From an uncultured Bryobacterales bacterium (GTDB lineage: Bacteria > Acidobacteriota > Terriglobia > Bryobacterales > Bryobacteraceae), in contig CALMAV010000050.1 of NCBI GenBank assembly GCA_937859895.1, forward strand, positions 1-16,034: a stretch of DNA of 16,034 nt, read 5' to 3'. A program made the translations under genes and the position numbers. Under the pieces are notes generated by a model, which searched no databases, was not told where the DNA came from, and saw nothing but the letters and a program-made list of their open reading frames with translations. Positions 1-6,562 of the stretch are shown here, piece after piece. Numbering within the stretch: position 1 is the first letter of the stretch; each line of letters starts with the position of its first letter.

Positions 1-1108
1 GCACTGCATTAATGATCTGTTCAACAGTGACGTGTTGATTCCCTGCCCTGTTTGCACAATCCAGTAGGAGCTTTTGAGCAGCATCTTCATCCATCGAGTC
101 CAAGCTGCTTTCTACAAATGAGCGAAGCCTGTCGACGTCCGACGACGGTTCATTACTTATTGTTTCTCTTACTAAATGTATAGGTGTGAGGCCTATACCC
201 CCTATAGGTGTGGAACCTACACCCGCTGTAGGCGTGGTGCCTCCACCTGGCTTTGAAACTACAGGCTCGAAGCCTATAGGCTCATCGCCTGTAGGCGAGA
301 GACCTATAGGCGATAACTCAGAATTATTGTTGGGGCTGGTTAAAAGTTCTACTTTTCTGCCACCATACCGATGCGCCCAAATTAATCCCTCAGTCCTGCG
401 CTTTTCGAGGATAGCCTCACAGCAGAAAACCTCATAGACAGTTGCACTGCCGACTGTACTCGGTTTGAGAACCTGGAGAGCTAACTTCTTCTGCAGTTCG
501 CGAATTGCGTCTTGGATATTGGATCGATCAATCCCTAAGGCTGCTTGAATCTGTCCATACCCAGCTTGGACATAGTGAGACCGACTTCCATTAACCTGCC
601 GACCCTTTCGCCACAAATACCAGTACAAAGCATTCTGTGTTGCTGAATGACCATCTTCTACTTTCGTAGCCGGGATAACCTTCCCACGGCTTTTTGGTGT
701 AGGTGGAGAGGCCGACAATTGGCTTAAAACATCAGATATAGGGATTGGTAAACTCTCACCTGTGGGTCTCACACCTATAGGTGCTAACTTTGTGACAACT
801 TGAGAAATAGCTACCTCAGGAAGTGGGTCAACACCTAAGGATTCCTTTCGCAGTTGATTCTGAATACCCATAGGCGCGAGACCTATAGGTGCAAAACCAA
901 CATCGGGCTCAGAGGAAGTTGCCTTGGAACTGGCTGGCCCAGCAACTGAGGAGCTATTCTGGGGCTTCTTTAGAAGGCTTTGACGCGATCTACCTATAGG
1001 TGCTAGACCTGTAGGTGCGGACTCCCTAAAGGCCATGAGCCCATTAAGGCTAGAGCTATTGGCCATTTCGTCCAGGTCTAAGGGCTCGATGCGCTTTCCT
1101 TTAGGCAT
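1..1108 (-). CDS. winged-helix-like DNA-binding protein of the ParA operon (3' part cut by window edge)
   Basis: An open frame runs from an ATG at 1108 to the left edge without a stop, giving at least 369 residues. It starts 15 bp after the parA stop, so it is probably the third gene of the operon. Residues about 1-150 are Ser/Pro-rich and look disordered. Residues about 155-260 look folded: an aromatic helix (NALYWYLWRKG) followed by a helix-turn-helix-like stretch (YGQIQAALGIDRSNIQDAIR) and a strand-rich wing, similar to winged-helix domains of replication initiators and DnaD-like proteins. Residues about 270-320 are again low complexity. The two disordered parts carry the repeated Pro-Ile/Thr-Gly unit at a five-residue pitch, encoded by the CCTATAGG palindromes. 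The position after parA suggests a partition, replication or centromere-binding role. This is inferred from context and fold appearance; I do not recognise the exact family. Confidence 0.8.
   Translation of the reverse strand, partial: MPKGKRIEPLDLDEMANSSSLNGLMAFRESAPTGLAPIGRSRQSLLKKPQNSSSVAGPASSKATSSEPDVGFAPIGLAPMGIQNQLRKESLGVDPLPEVAISQVVTKLAPIGVRPTGESLPIPISDVLSQLSASPPTPKSRGKVIPATKVEDGHSATQNALYWYLWRKGRQVNGSRSHYVQAGYGQIQAALGIDRSNIQDAIRELQKKLALQVLKPSTVGSATVYEVFCCEAILEKRRTEGLIWAHRYGGRKVELLTSPNNNSELSPIGLSPTGDEPIGFEPVVSKPGGGTTPTAGVGSTPIGGIGLTPIHLVRETISNEPSSDVDRLRSFVESSLDSMDEDAAQKLLLDCANRAGNQHVTVEQIINAV
177..310. repeat. CCTATAGG palindrome array at 15-bp pitch, intragenic (array A)
   Basis: Exact CCTATAGG copies start at 201, 273 and 303. 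Degenerate copies lie on the same 15-bp lattice: 258 (ACTACAGG), 288 (CCTGTAGG), 216 (CCTACACC). Weaker matches at 177, 192, 225 and 240 are also spaced by 15 or 9 bp. The copy at 273 extends to a 12-bp perfect palindrome (271-282). In the minus-strand gene they encode Pro-Ile/Thr-Gly units every five residues. The octamer is its own reverse complement, so it is readable as a dyad on both strands. A binding-site function is inferred. Confidence 0.85.
759..781. repeat. CCTATAGG palindrome pair at 15-bp pitch, intragenic (array B)
   Basis: A degenerate copy CCTGTGGG at 759-766 is followed 15 bp later by an exact CCTATAGG at 774-781. The exact copy extends to a 12-bp perfect palindrome CACCTATAGGTG (772-783). 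The encoded residues are PIG and PTG in the same frame as the other arrays. Confidence 0.85.
867..889. repeat. CCTATAGG palindrome pair at 15-bp pitch, intragenic (array C)
   Basis: CCCATAGG at 867-874 and exact CCTATAGG at 882-889, 15 bp apart. The exact copy is a 10-bp palindrome (ACCTATAGGT, 881-890). They encode PMG and PIG five residues apart. Confidence 0.85.
993..1015. repeat. CCTATAGG palindrome pair at 15-bp pitch, intragenic (array D)
   Basis: Exact CCTATAGG at 993-1000 and CCTGTAGG at 1008-1015, 15 bp apart, near the 5' end of the third gene of the par operon. They encode PIG and PTG. Confidence 0.85.
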
Positions 1109-1123
1109 TCACGTTCCAGTTGG

Positions 1124-1924
1124 CTAGCTTGCAGTGGCTCGCGCAGGTAAAGCTTCAGTCTGAAAGCTCTCGAGAAGTAGCTCGGCTACAGCGTTATAGT
1201 CCTCAAGGGCCTTAGACCTAGGATCGTAATCAGCGAGGAAAACTCGATCTTTGGCGGCCTTAACGACTGCAGTATCCGTCCGGATGCTCGGGAGCAGGGG
1301 AACTTCGCGTTGTTGGCTGAGGCGACGCAGACTTTCGAGAATAGGTTCTGTCATCGCGAGCCGGTTATTGACAATTACGGGTAGAAGCCCAATAACACGA
1401 ATGGGCTCCGGCCGCTTGAAAAGCTGATTCAATTCCATAGCAGCGCTGATGCTAGCAACAGCTCCTTGAACACTAAGCGGTTCCATAGCCACTGGCGTTA
1501 GAATATGGCGGGCATAAATCATGCCGCATGTTTGAAACCAAGAAAAGGATGGTGCGACGTCAATGATTACGGCCTGATATTCTGAGTCCGCTCCAGAATC
1601 AGCCAGTGCGCGCTCAAACATCACATCCCGGCTCTGCTGTGTGGCAATGATATCTTCGGCCTGCTGCGTTTTACGAGAAGAGCAAAGAACATCTACCATT
1701 GGATGGGCAGGTACTACGCACTCTTTTAGGGCGTACTCGTTAATTAAAAAGTCATATAGAAAAAACTGTGGCTTTATACGCAAGATGCTGCTGATTGAGC
1801 CTTGAGAATCCGTATCGATTACCAGAGTCTTCAAGCCTCGATCAGCAAAGCATCGGGCGAGAGTCACTGCCGTAGTGGTTTTTGCTACCCCACCGCGTTG
1901 TTGAGCGCAAACCAAGCGAATCAT
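1124..1924 (-). CDS. parA: ParA-type partition ATPase
   Basis: A 266-aa protein of the MinD/ParA P-loop ATPase class, which segregates plasmids or chromosomes by ATP-dependent dimerisation and non-specific DNA binding. The Walker A region is at residues 8-18 (QQRGGVAKTTT), the A' motif DTDSQGS at about 38-44, and the Walker B-like VIIDVAPSF at about 119-127. The classical deviant Walker A begins KGG; here the signature lysine position is Arg10 (codon CGC). The second lysine, Lys15, is present. Length is typical for a small type Ib-like ParA with no N-terminal HTH. The ATG overlaps the stop of the upstream HTH gene (ATGA), so the two are probably translationally coupled. No classical ParB is visible; the HTH protein or the third gene product may take that role. 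Confidence 0.93.
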   Translation of the reverse strand: MIRLVCAQQRGGVAKTTTAVTLARCFADRGLKTLVIDTDSQGSISSILRIKPQFFLYDFLINEYALKECVVPAHPMVDVLCSSRKTQQAEDIIATQQSRDVMFERALADSGADSEYQAVIIDVAPSFSWFQTCGMIYARHILTPVAMEPLSVQGAVASISAAMELNQLFKRPEPIRVIGLLPVIVNNRLAMTEPILESLRRLSQQREVPLLPSIRTDTAVVKAAKDRVFLADYDPRSKALEDYNAVAELLLESFQTEALPARATAS

Positions 1925-2184
1925 GCAGTCAATGCCTCATCAGTCCTTAAGTCGGAACTAGCTAGTTGTTCACGGAGCAAGTCAATTTCTGATCGACTCC
2001 ATCCCCGCCTATTTTTGGCCAACATTCCCACTGGGGGTTGTATTTCGCCGCTCAGCAGACGTCGTTGAAGCGTTCTCTGCGAAATACCAAGTTCTCGACA
2101 GGCTGTGGCATCCGAGAGGAGATAACGTTTTTGCTGGTCGCTCACTTGTGCTCGCTTCAACAAGAAAAGTGTAAGTTGTTTCAA
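1921..2184 (-). CDS. small MerR/excisionase-like helix-turn-helix protein, first gene of the par operon
   Basis: Up to 87 aa. The core has the MerR-like pattern: an HTH (ATACRELGISQRTLQRRL) followed by a wing with a basic turn (NRRGWSRSEIDLL). Small stand-alone proteins of this type include excisionases and BldC-like DNA binders. Its place directly before parA suggests a centromere-binding adaptor and/or autoregulator of the operon. The start is uncertain: there is no in-frame ATG. TTG at 2184 is the longest option, with alternatives TTG 2163, TTG 2160 and GTG 2145; none has a strong ribosome binding site. The stop overlaps parA by 4 nt. Two CCTATAGG palindromes lie about 80 bp upstream of the longest start. 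Confidence 0.75.
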   Translation of the reverse strand: MKQLTLFLLKRAQVSDQQKRYLLSDATACRELGISQRTLQRRLLSGEIQPPVGMLAKNRRGWSRSEIDLLREQLASSDLRTDEALTA

Positions 2185-2192
2185 GCACTAAA

Positions 2193-2231
2193 TGCAACAA
2201 AAACCGCGACACGTTGCAAAAAACCACGACA
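2193..2231. repeat. imperfect tandem repeat, iteron-like, in the par operon leader
   Basis: TGCAACAAAAACCGCGACA at 2193-2211 is followed by TGCAAAAAACCACGACA at 2215-2231. The units are about 22 bp apart (two DNA turns) and differ by a 2-bp gap and one substitution. An A-tract followed by ACCRCGACA next to a par operon could be iteron or regulator-binding DNA. With only two units the evidence is thin. Confidence 0.45.
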
Positions 2232-2261
2232 GGCCGTATCGAAGCCAAACATCTACCTGTA

Positions 2262-2284
2262 CCTATAGGTCTGACACCTATAGG
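2262..2284. promoter_or_regulatory. non-coding pair of CCTATAGG palindromes, candidate operator or centromere
   Basis: Two exact octamers at 2262-2269 and 2277-2284, with the same 15-bp pitch as the intragenic arrays. They lie upstream of the HTH-parA operon and just downstream of a possible minus-strand promoter. This placement fits autorepression by one of the operon's DNA-binding proteins, and a combined operator/partition site is common in par loci. That pitch and sequence are kept outside the gene points to DNA-level function. Confidence 0.65.
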
Positions 2285-2296
2285 CATAATTTACAA

Positions 2297-2326
2297 GTTT
2301 TAGTCTGTAGCAGTATATTTCGTCAA
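2297..2326 (-). promoter_or_regulatory. possible promoter of the HTH-parA operon
   Basis: Reading the minus strand, TTGACG (2326-2321) is followed after 18 bp by TAAAAC (2302-2297). The -35 is a good match and the -10 is poor. The CCTATAGG pair begins about 13 bp downstream, near the expected transcription start, which would suit repression. This is a weak call. Confidence 0.3.
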
Positions 2327-2433
2327 AATGTCCCCTTTTGCGACCAAGTTGCAGCTACTTAGGTAAGTACTATGCAGGATTTTAGTTTGGCTTGCTGATC
2401 ATGAAACAAACCTCGATCAGAAAAGGTTTATCC

Positions 2434-2679
2434 ATGTCCACAGAGGCTTCTGATAACGCGGTTCAGGTTTCATTGCTGTTTGCGCAAGGCGTAGATGCCG
2501 GTGCGAAATTAGCTCTTAGCTGGATCGAGAAGGAGTTAAAACGCTTTCACCAAGCTAGCGTCTGTCCTCGGCACTTGCTGAGCGCCATCCGGGCTCAAAC
2601 TCGGTTGGTAGAACGATCTTCTTTTACCCGTTCTGTGCTTTGCGCTCAAAAGAGGGGTCGGCGTAGTTGTGATACTTAG
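2434..2679 (+). CDS. small hypothetical protein preceding the CHAT protease
   Basis: An 81-aa protein from the ATG at 2434. This start is preferred because AAAAGG (2421-2426) lies 7 nt upstream. Earlier in-frame ATGs at 2392 and 2401 would add up to 14 residues. The N-terminal half looks helical and the C-terminal third is basic and Arg/Cys-rich. I recognise no domain. Its stop (2677-2679) lies inside the beginning of the CHAT gene, an 11-bp overlap, so it is probably the first cistron of the CHAT-S41 operon. A 6-bp inverted repeat, TACTTA-gg-TAAGTA (2356-2369), lies upstream and could be an operator. Confidence 0.5.
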   Translation: MSTEASDNAVQVSLLFAQGVDAGAKLALSWIEKELKRFHQASVCPRHLLSAIRAQTRLVERSSFTRSVLCAQKRGRRSCDT

Positions 2680-5323
2680 GAGGTTTATCCGCAAAGCCTT
2701 ACGTTATTGCTTGCTGGCGTTTTTGGTCGGCATTGCATGCGCATGTCTGATAGTCCTTGTAGCCGCTAGCTATCGTGTTGCGACAAAGCCGAAGCCAAAC
2801 TCGCCAGAGGCTCTATTAGAAAAGGCCGACGAATTGGCTTGGCTTAGTAATTGGATTGATGCGGAGCCGCTGTACAAGCAATCGGAACTGCTGTTTCGGC
2901 AACAACACAAGCTGAGCAAGGCTCTCTATGCCGAGGTTAGTCAAATCCCACCTTCGTCAGGCTCCAGCAACATATCGGAGTTGATTTGGCGACTTACCCA
3001 ATGCCTGACCCTGCCGGAGGCCAGCGATGAAGAAACCCGACTTCGCATCCTGACTATTCGTGGAATCGTTGAAACCAACTATGACGCAGCTATCGCTCGA
3101 AGCACCTGGGCGATGGTGGAGGACCTTGCTAACCGGCGACACCACTATTTGCTTGCTTCTCGTGCTTCTGGGGAAGAGGGCATCGCCGCCTATTTAGCAG
3201 GTGACGTTACAAGCGCAAAGCGACGAGTCCTGAAAGCATGGAGTGTAGCCAAGATGTTTCGGGATACCGCTGCTATTGTTCGGTACTCAAGCGTTTATGG
3301 TGCTGGTCTGGTAGACCTCCACAACTTTGCTGAGGCATTAGGACCTCTCGATGACGCCATTCTTCGTGCTAACAGCACGCCAGGCATGGCTTATCCCAGC
3401 ATCGCTGTAAATTACAGAATTGCTGCGCTGAGTGGATTACATCGATACGCCGAAGCGCAAGCGCTTACTTCAGAAGCTCTTCGTTACCCGCAACAACATC
3501 ATCTGCTTGGCATGTTGTACAGTCTTTTGGAAACTCGTGGGGACCTTTATGAGCAAATGGGAAACTGGACTCAAGCGGTAAAGGACTATGAGACCGCCAT
3601 TGATGATGCAAGAAAAATCTCGTATTGGCGAGGGTTGGCTGAGGTAGGCGGCCCTCTTGCTCGCGCTTACGAGCACCAAAGCCGATTAAGTGAGGCGCTG
3701 GCCACAATCAATGAAGCGATCGAGGCAAACCAGCGAACACCAGATGAGCTGCATTTCGTTCCTCAGAACCTTGCAATCAAAGCTGAGATTTTAGCCAAGC
3801 TGGGCCAGCTCAAAGCTTCTAATTCCCTGTACCAAAAGAGTGCTGATCTAATCGACTCTTTGTTAACCACCGTGCCGACGCCTCAAGTGGAGCGACTATT
3901 ACTAAGCGAACTAAGTAATGTCTACTCAGGCTACTTTGCATCTCTTTGTGATCAGAACCAGTATCAGCAAGCGTTTCAAGTTATTGAGAAAGCACGCGGA
4001 AGAGTTGAAGCACAGTCTCTTCAGCATCATGAGACAGTCCCAGTACACCCAGCATCGAAGGCTGAACAACGACTTACTGGTTTAAATCTTCAGCTCATCA
4101 ATACCGAAGAACCACGAGCTAGGCAGCAAGTTTTTGCAGCAATTTACGATGCTGAACAGCAACTTGACCCTGGTTCTCTGGCAGGAAAGACAGCCTTCGA
4201 TCCTGTCTCGTTGCTGCAACTCCAAAATCGCTTGGACCCAACAGAGTTAGTTGTGGAGTTCGTCCTAGATGAGCCCCGGTCATATGCCCTGGCTGTAACA
4301 AATCACTCCGTAAATAGGTACGTGCTGCCTGGCAGAAACATTCTTGAAGCTCAGGCCTCACAATACCGAAGTATTATCCGTCATCAGAAAGAAGATACGG
4401 GGTTGGCGCAGCTACTCTTTAATGAGCTGCTTGGGTCAGTTGCCGAATACAAAACTACTTCAAGCCTCATCGTTATACCGGATGGCCAGCTGCACCTTCT
4501 CCCCTTTGCAGCATTAAGCGACAACGGGCGTTATCTGCTCTCTTCCCACACTATTAGTAGTGTTCAATCCGGAACCGTCCTTCACATCCTTAGAACTAGG
4601 CAACAGCAGATGCGAGCCTCGGCCCCCGCTCCGCTTCCTTATGTGGGTGTAGCTGCATGGACTAAGGCTCCCGATAATCGAAACTTTGTCTTACGTGCTG
4701 TTTCAGGGCCACAGCGGAGTGAATTGATTCCTCTTCCAGAGAGTGAACATGAGGTGAAGTTCATTGCAAAGGATCTTCCCAAGCCCAGCACTTTACTACT
4801 CGGTGGTGATGCTACGGAAACCCACTTCAAAGAACTACCTCTATCAGAATTCAATGTTTTTCATCTTGCTTTACATGGATATGCAGATCTTGATTACCCA
4901 GATAGGTCCGCATTGGTCTTTGCTCCTCAAGAACGCTCAAGTGATGATGGTCTTTTGCAAATCCGTGAGATTCGACGTTTGCACCTGAATGCAAATCTTG
5001 TGACTCTTTCTGCGTGTAACACAGGTGTGGGTCCTGTGGGACAGGCCGGAGTCGCTAATCTAGTAGGCGCCTTTATTGAGGCTGGAGCGCAAAGTGTTGT
5101 ATCAACATTATGGGAGCTTGAAGATCATGCTACGTCTCACTTAATGAGAGCCTTCTACCAGCATTTAGCAAATAATGAAGGGAAGGCCGAAGCTCTTCGT
5201 CAGGCTCAGCTCACCCTTCAAGCTGCGGGATACCCGCCCTATTATTGGGCCAGCTTTGAACTGGTAGGAAATCCAACTGGAACACTCGGCACTGCTACTA
5301 CTGTTAATCAAGCTCGTCCATGA
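2669..5323 (+). CDS. membrane-anchored TPR-CHAT caspase-like protease
   Basis: An 884-aa protein with a GTG start; AGAGGGG at 2651-2657 may serve as ribosome binding site. Basic residues 1-12 precede one hydrophobic segment (about 13-34, CLLAFLVGIACACLIVLVAA), so it is probably a signal anchor. Residues about 45-450 are helical repeats of TPR type, with A-E-A-L and Y-x-x-A elements such as NWTQAVKDYETAIDDARK. The C-terminal third is a CHAT domain (caspase HetF-associated with TPRs), a clan CD cysteine protease. The dyad is intact: His736 in HLALHG and Cys783 in LSACNTG, 47 residues apart, followed by the conserved STLWELEDHAT block. TPRs probably sense a partner or inhibitor. The end overlaps the S41 gene by ATGA, indicating coupled translation. 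Its substrate is unknown; the linked anti-sigma is one candidate by context. Confidence 0.92.
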   Translation: MILRRFIRKALRYCLLAFLVGIACACLIVLVAASYRVATKPKPNSPEALLEKADELAWLSNWIDAEPLYKQSELLFRQQHKLSKALYAEVSQIPPSSGSSNISELIWRLTQCLTLPEASDEETRLRILTIRGIVETNYDAAIARSTWAMVEDLANRRHHYLLASRASGEEGIAAYLAGDVTSAKRRVLKAWSVAKMFRDTAAIVRYSSVYGAGLVDLHNFAEALGPLDDAILRANSTPGMAYPSIAVNYRIAALSGLHRYAEAQALTSEALRYPQQHHLLGMLYSLLETRGDLYEQMGNWTQAVKDYETAIDDARKISYWRGLAEVGGPLARAYEHQSRLSEALATINEAIEANQRTPDELHFVPQNLAIKAEILAKLGQLKASNSLYQKSADLIDSLLTTVPTPQVERLLLSELSNVYSGYFASLCDQNQYQQAFQVIEKARGRVEAQSLQHHETVPVHPASKAEQRLTGLNLQLINTEEPRARQQVFAAIYDAEQQLDPGSLAGKTAFDPVSLLQLQNRLDPTELVVEFVLDEPRSYALAVTNHSVNRYVLPGRNILEAQASQYRSIIRHQKEDTGLAQLLFNELLGSVAEYKTTSSLIVIPDGQLHLLPFAALSDNGRYLLSSHTISSVQSGTVLHILRTRQQQMRASAPAPLPYVGVAAWTKAPDNRNFVLRAVSGPQRSELIPLPESEHEVKFIAKDLPKPSTLLLGGDATETHFKELPLSEFNVFHLALHGYADLDYPDRSALVFAPQERSSDDGLLQIREIRRLHLNANLVTLSACNTGVGPVGQAGVANLVGAFIEAGAQSVVSTLWELEDHATSHLMRAFYQHLANNEGKAEALRQAQLTLQAAGYPPYYWASFELVGNPTGTLGTATTVNQARP

Positions 5324-6555
5324 CCTTATCAAAACCTCAGCGTGCGTCCATTCTTCGAAGGGTTGAATCCCTCGTCCAAAAGAACTTCTTTGACCCGAAT
5401 TTTAACGGACACAATTGGAAGGAGATTGTTGATCAAAGTCGGAACCGAGTTCTTAATGCAAGCACGACCCAAGAGTTCGAGGCCCAGATTGCCTCCATGC
5501 TCACTAAGCTCGAATCTAGTGGCTTAGGGCTGCTAGGGGCAAGTACGAATATTACACCTCGGAATGCCATCAATGCTAGCTTTGCCGAGGTTGAAACGTC
5601 TGATGGTGGACTTCGCTGGGTATTTCAGGATGTTCTTCCAGATGGTGTAGCTGAACGCGCCGGCATTCGGCCTGGTGATGTTCTTTTGTCTGTCGCCGGA
5701 AAAGAAATCAGTCCATCTCACAAGCCAACATTTCAAATGGGGCGGGACATTAGCCTTGTGGTATCGAGAGGTGGCCAGTACAGTAATCTTCAGATAAATC
5801 TGCACACACCAGACCCGAAGTATAAAGATAATCCATATGCAGAGCCTAGAAGCATCACCGCAGCTGTCACTGATGCCTCATTAGGCCGGCTTCGCGTGAG
5901 TTTGTTTCCAGGCAAGATCGGTATCGATTTCTCGAACCAACTGAATGCCACGTTTACAAATCAACTCGGCAATACCGATCGCTTGCTGATTGACATTCGA
6001 GGAAACCCCGGCGGCGGTGTTGGCGCTCTCCGCCTAATGAGCTTCTTAACGCCAGGCATTCAGCCAGTTGGTTATAGCGTAGATCGTACTCGCGCAGAAA
6101 AAGGTTATGATCGGCAGACCCTTCCGCGGTTTAACAAGATACCTCGTTCTAAGCTCGGTATCGCAGTCCTTGCCTTTAAGTTTTATGGGGAGAAGTCAGT
6201 GGTCTTAGAAACTGAAGGCCTCGGACCAAAGCGCTTTCACGGCCGTGTTGTTCTACTGGTAAACGAGCACTCGACGGGTGCAGCTGAGATGGTCGCTCAA
6301 TTCGCTAAAGAGAATGGATTAGCAACTATAGTTGGTACGAAAACTCCCGGACATCTTGCTGCCAGGTCTGCTTTTAAGGTTGGACTCGGGTACCGAATCA
6401 CAATCCCAATTGGCGCCTTTATTAGCTGGAAGGGGGCCAGAATCGAAGGTCACGGAGTGGATCCTGATGTGATTGTTCCGTGGTCGTACGAAGACGCACG
6501 GCAGGGTACTGACACCCAGCTTAATAAAGCAGTAGAAATCGCTAACGCTCTTTAA
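5320..6555 (+). CDS. PDZ-S41 (C-terminal processing) peptidase homologue, probably inactive
   Basis: 411 aa. An N-terminal helical part (about 1-85) precedes a PDZ domain (about 97-165, with VLPDGVAERAGIRPGDVLLS). The S41 fold follows, with LLIDIRGNPGGGVGALR (about 222-238) and VVLLVNEHSTGAAEM (310-324). In the Tsp/CtpA family the nucleophile Ser sits three residues before the Glu of S-A-x-E, and the catalytic Lys 25 residues later in T-x-G-K. Here those positions are Gly320 and His345, exactly 25 apart. Ser318 and Lys341 are nearby but off register. No signal peptide is visible, so it looks cytoplasmic, unlike most CtpA proteins. The start overlaps the CHAT stop (ATGA). It may be a pseudoprotease that uses its PDZ domain for binding, or a subfamily with altered chemistry. 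The family is clear; activity is uncertain. Confidence 0.9.
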   Translation: MTLSKPQRASILRRVESLVQKNFFDPNFNGHNWKEIVDQSRNRVLNASTTQEFEAQIASMLTKLESSGLGLLGASTNITPRNAINASFAEVETSDGGLRWVFQDVLPDGVAERAGIRPGDVLLSVAGKEISPSHKPTFQMGRDISLVVSRGGQYSNLQINLHTPDPKYKDNPYAEPRSITAAVTDASLGRLRVSLFPGKIGIDFSNQLNATFTNQLGNTDRLLIDIRGNPGGGVGALRLMSFLTPGIQPVGYSVDRTRAEKGYDRQTLPRFNKIPRSKLGIAVLAFKFYGEKSVVLETEGLGPKRFHGRVVLLVNEHSTGAAEMVAQFAKENGLATIVGTKTPGHLAARSAFKVGLGYRITIPIGAFISWKGARIEGHGVDPDVIVPWSYEDARQGTDTQLNKAVEIANAL

Positions 6556-6562
6556 GTACTTA
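6553..6562. other. palindrome formed by two convergent stop codons
   Basis: TAAGTACTTA contains the TAA stop of the S41 gene (6553-6555) and, on the other strand, the TAA stop of the anti-sigma gene (6560-6562), separated by GTAC. No stem-loop terminator fits in the gap, so transcripts from the two operons probably overlap in antisense unless they end inside the opposing gene. Confidence 0.8.

Noticed and set aside
177..310. CRISPR array
   Set aside because: Units are 8-bp palindromes at 15-bp pitch with 7-bp spacers, far too short for CRISPR repeats and spacers, and no cas genes are present.
186..437. Plus-strand 83-aa frame rich in Pro-Ile-Gly
   Set aside because: Because the octamer is palindromic, both strands give PIG units. 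This frame is the complement of the real minus-strand gene and ends in unrelated sequence.
2009..2287. Minus-strand frame beginning MPIGVRPIG across the par leader
   Set aside because: It only reads the two upstream palindromes as protein and then overlaps the HTH gene in another frame with no domain character. It is better explained as non-coding sites.
2349..2376. Possible sigma-70 promoter (TTGCAG, 16 bp, TATGCA) before the CHAT operon
   Set aside because: The -10 matches consensus at only three positions, which is not enough to annotate.
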